Shown here in pieces: positions 1 through 5,074 of a DNA stretch of 6,717 bases. The stretch's first letter is position 1. Every line of letters starts with the position of its first letter. The DNA comes from Propionibacteriaceae bacterium (GTDB lineage: Bacteria > Actinomycetota > Actinomycetes > Propionibacteriales > Propionibacteriaceae). Position numbers and translations under genes: made by a program. Where the stretch lies: the NCBI GenBank assembly GCA_027346035.1, contig DAIESZ010000027.1:1-6717 (forward strand), in the 5' to 3' direction. Below the pieces are notes generated by a model, which worked only from the letters and a program-made list of their open reading frames with translations, had not been told where the DNA came from and did no database searches.

Positions 1-173
1 GGGAGGTCGGCGAACAGCGGTTCGAGGTCGCTCGCGTACTTCGCGCCGAGCGCGACGCCGAGCCGCTCGTCGAACTCGGCGTAGGTCAGCCGGCCTTCGG
101 CCATGGCGACCCGCAGCCGCTCGACCGCCCGGTCGCGGTCGGCGTCCCCGATGCGCAGTGGAACATCATCCAT
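1..173 (-). CDS. DUF1707 (SHOCT-like) domain protein, N-terminal part, cut by window edge
   Basis: This reading frame starts at ATG 173 and stays open to the left edge, giving 57 complete codons. The protein begins MDDVPLRIGDADRDRAVERL and continues with an EGRLTYAEFDERL segment at residues 27-39. That is the DUF1707 signature: a short helical domain at the N-terminus of many actinobacterial proteins, often followed by membrane helices or another small domain that would lie outside this window. Its molecular function is unknown. The start is supported by an AAGG Shine-Dalgarno-like sequence at 183-180, six bases before the ATG, and by the match to the beginning of the domain. The stop codon of the upstream glycerate kinase is only 11 bp away, so the two genes are probably co-transcribed. 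The frame was missed by simple ORF calling because it has no stop in the window. Confidence 0.85.
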   Translation of the reverse strand, partial: MDDVPLRIGDADRDRAVERLRVAMAEGRLTYAEFDERLGVALGAKYASDLEPLFADL

Positions 174-184
174 GGTGGGCCTTG
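174..184 (-). promoter_or_regulatory. Ribosome-binding site of the DUF1707 gene in an 11-bp intergenic gap
   Basis: Read on the minus strand, the glycerate kinase stop TGA (187-185) is followed by C, then AAGG (183-180), six spacer bases and the ATG at 173. The AAGG is a modest but well-spaced Shine-Dalgarno match. There is no room for a separate promoter, so the downstream gene most likely depends on the glycerate kinase transcript. Confidence 0.6.
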
Positions 185-1336
185 TCAGTGTGACGTGTCG
201 CCTCCAGCGTACGCGCCGACCCCACTGAGGAACCGACCGACCAGCGTCGCGACGGCATCCTCGACCAGGGGACCCGCCCGGCGCATCGCATCCTCGGCGT
301 CGCGGGCGAGCGCGGTGAGTGGCAGCGTGTCGCTCAATCCCACCTGCCGCAGCTGCGCAGCCGACAGGCCCAGGCGCCCGCACACCGCGACGCACGGGCG
401 CCCGGACGCCGCGCGCGCCACTCCGACCGGGGTCTTGCCGGTGAGGGTCTGAGCGTCGAGGCTCCCCTCGCCGGTGATCACCAGATCGGCGGTGGCGACG
501 AGGTCGGCGAACCCGGCGAGCTCCAGCACGACGTCGACTCCCGGGCGCACCGCGGCGCCCAGGGTGAGCAGCGCCCATCCGGTGCCACCGGCGGCCCCGG
601 CGCCCGGAAGGGTGCGTGCGGCACGACTGCCGGGCTCGGCGAGGTCGGCGAGCCGGGTCAGGGCGGCGTCGACCCAGGGAATGTCGTCGCTCGTCAGGCC
701 CTTCTGCGGGCCGAACACGGCCGCCGCCCCCCGCGGGCCGAGCAGGGGCGAGTCGACGTCGGAGGCGACGGTGAGGGTGACCGCGTCGGGTCCGCGCAGG
801 CGCGGATCGAGACCGGTCCAGTCGATCGAGGCCACCGTCGCGACGCCGCGGGCTCCCGCGGCGATCGGAACGCCGCCGGCGTCCAGCAGCGATACGCCGA
901 GGGCCTGGAGCAGGCCAGCGCCTCCGTCGGTCGACGCCGATCCGCCGAGCCCCACCGCGACCTCCCTGATGCCGTCGAGGCGGATGGCCGCCCGGATCGC
1001 CTCGCCCAGCCCGCCGGTGCCGGCGTCCAGCGGGGCCGGGCCGTCGGGCAGGCGGAGCAGTCCGCAGCAGTCGGCGAGCTCGACAGCGGCCAGGTCACCG
1101 TGCCGGGCGATGCGAGCCTGGACGGGCCGACCCGTCGGCCCGACGACGGGCACCGGGACCGCCTCGAACCCGGCCGCGACGAGCGCGTCGATCGTGCCGT
1201 CGCCGCCGTCGGCCACGGCGACCGGAACGACGTCGGCGTCCGGGCGCACCCTGAGCACGCCCCGCCGGGCGCGCGCGGTGACCTCGGACGCCGTGAGCGT
1301 CCCCTTGAACTTGTCCAGCGCCAGCACCACCCGCAT
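185..1336 (-). CDS. Glycerate kinase (GarK/GlxK family, glycerate 2-kinase type)
   Basis: This 383-aa protein should phosphorylate D-glycerate with ATP in the cytosol. Members of this family (Pfam Gly_kinase) that have been studied make 2-phosphoglycerate, which feeds glycolysis from glyoxylate, glycerate or sugar-acid breakdown. Visible motifs in order are an N-terminal ALDKFKGTLTA (residues 6-16, the usual start of the family), ADGGDGT (42-48), GLGGSASTDGG (129-139), a conserved SDVDSPLLGPRGAA block (192-205) followed by FGPQKG (208-213), and TGEGSLDAQTLTGKTP (288-303). Length matches the roughly 380 aa of E. coli GarK/GlxK, so it looks complete. The frame is open further upstream to 1507, but that part overlaps the divergent tRNA nucleotidyltransferase gene and has no family similarity; ATG 1336 gives the expected MRVVLALDKFKG start. 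No clear -10 element was found upstream on this strand. The DUF1707 gene follows 11 bp downstream. The exact product (2- or 3-phosphoglycerate) is assigned by family only. Confidence 0.93.
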   Translation of the reverse strand: MRVVLALDKFKGTLTASEVTARARRGVLRVRPDADVVPVAVADGGDGTIDALVAAGFEAVPVPVVGPTGRPVQARIARHGDLAAVELADCCGLLRLPDGPAPLDAGTGGLGEAIRAAIRLDGIREVAVGLGGSASTDGGAGLLQALGVSLLDAGGVPIAAGARGVATVASIDWTGLDPRLRGPDAVTLTVASDVDSPLLGPRGAAAVFGPQKGLTSDDIPWVDAALTRLADLAEPGSRAARTLPGAGAAGGTGWALLTLGAAVRPGVDVVLELAGFADLVATADLVITGEGSLDAQTLTGKTPVGVARAASGRPCVAVCGRLGLSAAQLRQVGLSDTLPLTALARDAEDAMRRAGPLVEDAVATLVGRFLSGVGAYAGGDTSH

Positions 1337-1353
1337 GCCCACACTCTGCCAGT

Positions 1354-1380
1354 GGGACGAGCGTCCCGGAGGCGCTCCGG
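1354..1380. repeat. Two abutting inverted repeats in the divergent intergenic region
   Basis: GGGACG (1354-1359) pairs with CGTCCC (1362-1367) around a 2-base centre. Directly after it, CCGGAG (1366-1371) pairs with CTCCGG (1375-1380) around a 3-base centre, sharing two bases with the first. Both 6-bp stems are perfect. They lie 18-44 bp upstream of the glycerate kinase start, between the two divergent genes, and could be a repressor operator or hairpins in the glycerate kinase leader RNA. At this GC content short inverted repeats also arise by chance, so a function is only a suggestion. Confidence 0.4.
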
Positions 1381-1437
1381 ATCGGCCGCCGGGTGGGGTG
1401 GCTCCGCCCGGGCGCGGGCCCGACCGGGGGCTGCCAC

Positions 1438-1452
1438 TAGACTGGCCCGTCG
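1438..1452 (+). promoter_or_regulatory. Probable leaderless promoter of the tRNA nucleotidyltransferase operon
   Basis: TAGACT at 1438-1443 matches the actinobacterial -10 consensus TANNNT. Eight bases separate it from the GTG at 1452, the distance expected between a -10 element and a transcription start, so the transcript would begin at or very near the start codon. There is no Shine-Dalgarno sequence next to the GTG; the nearest G-run is over 20 bases away. Leaderless mRNAs of this form are common in Actinobacteria. No convincing -35 hexamer is visible; that position falls in a G/C-rich tract. Confidence 0.6.
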
Positions 1453-2984
1453 TGCCGAGCCTGTCCCAAGCCCAGTCGAACGCGGTCGCCGAACTGCTGC
1501 GCATCACCCCGGCCGTGGGGGAGCTCGGTCGGCTGTTCGCGAACGCCGGCCACGAGCTCTACCTCGTCGGTGGTTCCGTGCGTGACGCCCTGCTCGGGCG
1601 CCTCGGCAACGACCTCGACTTCACGACATCGGCGCGTCCCGACGAGAGCGAGCGGTTGCTGCGCTCGTTCACCAAGTCGGTGTGGGACATCGGAAAGCAG
1701 TGGGGCACGATCGGGGCCCGCAAGCGGGTGGGTGACAGCGACTGGATCATCGAGATCACGACGTTTCGCGCCGATGCGTACCGCACGGAGTCGCGCAAGC
1801 CGGAGGTGGCCTTCGGTGAGCGGATCGACGACGACCTGATCCGGCGGGACTTCACGGTCAATGCGATGGCCATCAGCCTGGTCGACAAGAGGTTCGTCGA
1901 CCCTTACGGTGGCCTCGCCGATCTCGCCGAGGGGCTGCTGCGCACCCCGTTCGAGCCGGAGCGCAGCTTCAGCGACGACCCGTTGCGGATGATGCGGGCG
2001 GCCCGGTTCACCTCGCAGCTCGGATTCACGGTCACCCCGCCGGTGCGGGAGGCGATGCGCGAACTGGCCGAGCGCATCGATATCGTCTCGGCCGAGCGGG
2101 TGCGCGACGAGCTCACCAAGCTGCTGCTCAGCGACGATCCGCGTCCTGGGCTCGAACTGCTCGTCGACACGGGTCTCGCCGATCGGATCCTGCCGGAACT
2201 GCCGGCGCTGCGGCTGGAGATCGACGAGCACCACCCCGACCACCAGCACAAGAACGTCTACACCCACTCGCTCACCGTGCTCGAGCAGGCGATCGCCCTG
2301 GAAAAGGAACGTAACCACGAGCCCGACATCGTGCTGCGTCTGGCGGCTCTGCTGCATGACATCGGCAAGCCCGCCACCCGCGAATTCCTGCCCGGCGCCA
2401 AGGTGAGCTTCCACCACCACGACGTCGTAGGAGCGAAGATCGCCCGCAAGCGACTCAAGGCGCTGCGGTACAGCCGTGACCAGGTGGACGCCGTGTCCCA
2501 TCTCATCGAGCTGCACCTGCGGTTCCACGGCTATGCCGACGCCGAGGTCGGCAAGGGTGCCGCCTGGACCGACTCGGCGGTGCGCCGCTACGTGCGCGAC
2601 GCGGGCGACGACCTGGAACGGTTGCACATCCTCACCCGCAGCGACTCCACCACCCGCAATCACCGCCGGGCGGAGCGGCTGCGCCGCGCCTACGACGAAC
2701 TCGAGTGGCGCATCGACGAGCTGTCGGCCCAGGAGCAGCTCGACGCGCTGCGTCCGGCCCTGGACGGGCAGCAGATCATGGCCGTGCTCGGCATCTCCGA
2801 GGGTCCGGCGGTCGGCCGCGCCTACAAGTTCCTGCTGGCCCAGCGGATCGATCGGGGCCCGATGACGCCCGAGGAGGCTGCGACCCTGCTGATCGACTGG
2901 TGGGAGCAGGACGGCCGCGCGGCCGCCGACTCACCCCGGCGGGCCATTCGCGACACAGGCGGCGGCCCTACGATGGCCGAATGA
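1452..2984 (+). CDS. cca: CCA tRNA nucleotidyltransferase (actinobacterial PcnA type) with HD domain
   Basis: This 510-aa cytosolic enzyme should add or repair the 3'-terminal CCA of tRNAs using CTP and ATP. The class II nucleotidyltransferase head shows GGSVRD (residues 40-45), the metal-binding pair D54 and D56 in DLDF, the RRDFTVNAMA motif (131-140) and DPLRMMRAARF (176-186). A C-terminal HD-type metal phosphohydrolase domain follows, with H272, the pair H302-D303 in LLHDIGK, and an HHHD cluster at 321-324. Length and order fit the actinobacterial family, often annotated pcnA. Poly(A) polymerase activity cannot be excluded from sequence, since the two activities share this fold. The frame is open back to 474, but that part is the antisense of glycerate kinase. 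GTG 1452 is chosen because family similarity begins shortly after it and a -10 element sits 8 bp upstream. The stop TGA overlaps the next gene's ATG by 4 bp (ATGA, 2981-2984). Confidence 0.94.
   Translation: MPSLSQAQSNAVAELLRITPAVGELGRLFANAGHELYLVGGSVRDALLGRLGNDLDFTTSARPDESERLLRSFTKSVWDIGKQWGTIGARKRVGDSDWIIEITTFRADAYRTESRKPEVAFGERIDDDLIRRDFTVNAMAISLVDKRFVDPYGGLADLAEGLLRTPFEPERSFSDDPLRMMRAARFTSQLGFTVTPPVREAMRELAERIDIVSAERVRDELTKLLLSDDPRPGLELLVDTGLADRILPELPALRLEIDEHHPDHQHKNVYTHSLTVLEQAIALEKERNHEPDIVLRLAALLHDIGKPATREFLPGAKVSFHHHDVVGAKIARKRLKALRYSRDQVDAVSHLIELHLRFHGYADAEVGKGAAWTDSAVRRYVRDAGDDLERLHILTRSDSTTRNHRRAERLRRAYDELEWRIDELSAQEQLDALRPALDGQQIMAVLGISEGPAVGRAYKFLLAQRIDRGPMTPEEAATLLIDWWEQDGRAAADSPRRAIRDTGGGPTMAE
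2912..2925. repeat. 14-bp perfect GC palindrome near the end of the tRNA nucleotidyltransferase gene
   Basis: CGGCCGCGCGGCCG is its own reverse complement. It lies within the coding sequence, 43 bp before the putative TACGAT -10 element of the DUF6049 gene. It could be a protein-binding site or an RNA hairpin affecting the downstream gene, but alternating G/C palindromes are expected in such GC-rich coding DNA. Confidence 0.3.
2969..2981 (+). promoter_or_regulatory. Possible internal leaderless promoter for the DUF6049 gene
   Basis: TACGAT at 2969-2974 matches TANNNT and is followed by six bases and then the ATG at 2981, placing the predicted RNA start on the start codon. No Shine-Dalgarno sequence is evident directly before this ATG. 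A weak -35 candidate beginning TTCG (2947) has a 16-bp spacer. The gene could therefore be translated both by coupling from the upstream gene through the ATGA overlap and from its own leaderless transcript. Confidence 0.45.
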
Positions 2985-5074
2985 GCCAGCAGTCGACGGC
3001 GCACCGCGCCGCGAGGACGCTGGTGGCCCTGCTGGTGGGCCTCGGCACGATCCTCGGGACCGGATGGCGTGCGACCCCGGTCGCGGCCGCCGACTCACCG
3101 CTCATCACCATCGACATCGCCACGATGACGCCTGCGACGTCGACCGGCGGGGGCACCCTCACGATCACCGGAACCATCCGCAACACCTCGAGCGTCGACC
3201 TGCGCCTCGTGCAGGTCTACTTGTGGCGCGACACCACGGGACTCACCACGACCACCCAGCTCGACAGCTATCTGGCCAGCCCGTCCACCATCCCGGTGGG
3301 GGCGCGGGCGATCGACAACGAGCACGCCGTGTGGCAGCAGATCACCACGGCCGAGCAGCCGGTGTTCGCCCCCGGCGACAGTTCCCACTTCACGGTGTCC
3401 GCGCCGATCAACCGGCTGGGATTCACGACCCCGGGCATCTACCCCGTCGGTGTTCAGGTGCGCGCCCAGATCCCCGACGGGACGACGCTCACCGCCGGGC
3501 GAGCGCGCACGATGCTGACGGTCCTCGACAAGTCCACGCACCTGTCCGACACGCCGATGGTCGTGCTGACCTCTCGGCCCTCGCTGCTGGGTGGCGGCAC
3601 CTTCGCCGACAACCACCTGGTCGGCGAGCTGTCCGGGCGCCTGGCCCGGCTGCTCACGCGTGCCGCGCAACCCAACACGACCGTGCTCGTCGACCCGAGC
3701 CTCGTCGACGAGGTGCAGGCGCTGGCCCAACAGCACACGGTCGAGGGCCAGACGCTGTCGGCGTCAGTTCTCAGCCAGCAGGAGCAGCTCGCCACCACCT
3801 GGCTCGACGGGCTGCTCGGCGTGCTGGCCGACCACCCGGCCTACCGGCTGCCGTACGCCGACCCGGACCTGCCCCTGCTGGTGGCCGCGGCCGACACCGC
3901 GACCCGCGACCGGATCGCGGCCGCCGTGCCGCAGACGAACCCGGTCGCCACCCTGCCCCTGGCGGTGCTCACCCCGACCATCACCCCGAGCGAGCTGTCG
4001 TTCGTCGGGCCGTGGAAGCCCGCGGTCGTCATCGGTGCAGGAACCACCAGTGGTGTCGACCCCGTCTCGGGACTCCGGGTGCAGTCGCTCGCAGGCGGGC
4101 TCGCCTCGGGTGGCCCCGGCCCGGCACCGGAGGCCACGGCTGCGCAGGTACGCCAGCGGGCGGTCGCCGAGGCGTTCCTCGCCAACCGGTCCGGGTCGGC
4201 GCTGCTGCTGCCGATCTCCTCGGACGCCGACCTGCGGCTCGACCGCTCGATCGGGTCGTCCCTGCAGAACACCCCGCTCGACCTCGGCTCGTCGGCGTCC
4301 GCGATGGTCAGTGGCTCGCAGCAGCAGCTTCCGGATCCGCGGGCGTGGGTGCGCGCGCGTGACGTGGCGCTCGAACGATTCCAGGCGTGGGGTGAGGTGA
4401 CCGACCTGACCGACCAGGCCACCGCCCGGGTCGACCTGCTGCTGGCCCGCAGCCTGTCGAGCCGGTTCTCCTCAGCGCAGCGCGCGGCCTACCTCGCCCA
4501 GGGCACCGGGCTGGTGGGCGACGTGCTCACCAGCAACGCGATCCGGCTCACCCTGGCCAGCGACTTCGTGCTGAGCAGTTCCACCAACCAGCTGCCCGCC
4601 ACGATCACCAACACCCTCGACCAGTCGGTCACCGTGAAGATCGCGTTCACCTCCGAGAACCCGGAGCGCATCAGGGTCCCCGACACCGCGGTGATCACCG
4701 TCCCGTCAGGGGAGACGGTGACCACTGACTTCAGGCCCCACGCCGTCACGAACGGGTCGGTCAACGTCAGCGCGCAGCTCGAGACACCGCAGGGACGCCC
4801 GATCGGATCCGCGATCAAGATCACCCTTCGGGCCACGTCGTTCGGGCGGGTCGGCTGGGTGATCGTCATCCTGTCCGGGGTCGTGTTCATGGGCGCCACG
4901 GCGATCCGCATCCGACAGGTTCAACATGAGCGGGCCAGGCACGCCCCCAGCGCCGCCCCGAGTGTCCCCTTCCCCGATCTTCCGACCGGCGGGCAGACTG
5001 GAGTTCCGACCGGGTCGCCGCACCGCGACGCCGATCCCGGACCCAGGCACCCCGATGGAAGCGACAGCCGATGA
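2981..5074 (+). CDS. DUF6049 family membrane-anchored extracytoplasmic protein
   Basis: This 697-aa protein resembles the uncharacterised DUF6049 family, which includes mycobacterial Rv3909 in the same gene neighbourhood; no biochemical role is known. The N-terminus is a signal peptide with R9 and R12, a hydrophobic core (L14-L25) and an A-A-A/D-S cleavage region at 35-39. Next comes a beta-rich Thr/Ser segment (about 40-185), then an alpha/beta-like region with TTVLVDPSLVDEV (233-245) and the motif LPYADPD (290-296). A second beta-rich stretch precedes one membrane helix (about 624-642), followed by basic residues (RIRQVQHERARH) and a Pro/Gly-rich tail, presumably cytoplasmic. So most of the protein should sit outside the membrane. 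The frame is open upstream to 2705, but only ATG 2981 yields the signal peptide. It overlaps its neighbours by 4 bp on both sides. Its link to envelope assembly is inferred from the murJ/mviN neighbourhood. Confidence 0.88.
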   Translation: MSQQSTAHRAARTLVALLVGLGTILGTGWRATPVAAADSPLITIDIATMTPATSTGGGTLTITGTIRNTSSVDLRLVQVYLWRDTTGLTTTTQLDSYLASPSTIPVGARAIDNEHAVWQQITTAEQPVFAPGDSSHFTVSAPINRLGFTTPGIYPVGVQVRAQIPDGTTLTAGRARTMLTVLDKSTHLSDTPMVVLTSRPSLLGGGTFADNHLVGELSGRLARLLTRAAQPNTTVLVDPSLVDEVQALAQQHTVEGQTLSASVLSQQEQLATTWLDGLLGVLADHPAYRLPYADPDLPLLVAAADTATRDRIAAAVPQTNPVATLPLAVLTPTITPSELSFVGPWKPAVVIGAGTTSGVDPVSGLRVQSLAGGLASGGPGPAPEATAAQVRQRAVAEAFLANRSGSALLLPISSDADLRLDRSIGSSLQNTPLDLGSSASAMVSGSQQQLPDPRAWVRARDVALERFQAWGEVTDLTDQATARVDLLLARSLSSRFSSAQRAAYLAQGTGLVGDVLTSNAIRLTLASDFVLSSSTNQLPATITNTLDQSVTVKIAFTSENPERIRVPDTAVITVPSGETVTTDFRPHAVTNGSVNVSAQLETPQGRPIGSAIKITLRATSFGRVGWVIVILSGVVFMGATAIRIRQVQHERARHAPSAAPSVPFPDLPTGGQTGVPTGSPHRDADPGPRHPDGSDSR
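5057..5074 (+). promoter_or_regulatory. Ribosome-binding site and ATGA translational-coupling junction
   Basis: GGAAG at 5057-5061 lies nine bases before the ATG at 5071, a reasonable Shine-Dalgarno placement. The ATG overlaps the TGA of the DUF6049 gene (5072-5074), the standard arrangement for termination-reinitiation coupling. Unlike the upstream junction, no TANNNT element sits at leaderless spacing here, so this gene appears to depend on the upstream transcript. Confidence 0.6.

Noticed and set aside
1354..1380. Rho-independent terminator
   Set aside because: The hairpins lie upstream of both divergent genes and no T-run follows on either strand.
474..1451. Open frame on the plus strand continuous with the tRNA nucleotidyltransferase
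   Set aside because: It is the antisense of glycerate kinase, has low-complexity Ser/Ala/Pro/Arg composition and no family similarity; the real start is GTG 1452.
1337..1507. N-terminal extension of glycerate kinase on the minus strand
   Set aside because: It would cross the intergenic region into the opposite gene and encodes only Gly/Pro/Ser-rich sequence; the family's conserved N-terminus begins at ATG 1336.
1437..2663. 408-codon open frame antisense to the tRNA nucleotidyltransferase
   Set aside because: Long antisense frames are expected in high-GC coding DNA; the translation has no recognisable domain while the plus-strand product has complete motifs.
2705..2980. Upstream extension of the DUF6049 frame
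   Set aside because: It is an out-of-frame reading of the preceding gene and would bury the signal peptide; ATG 2981 fits the signal peptide and the -10 spacing.
3064..4362. 432-codon plus-strand frame inside the DUF6049 gene
   Set aside because: The Arg/His/Pro/Ala-rich composition is that of a shifted reading of a GC-rich gene; there is no domain.
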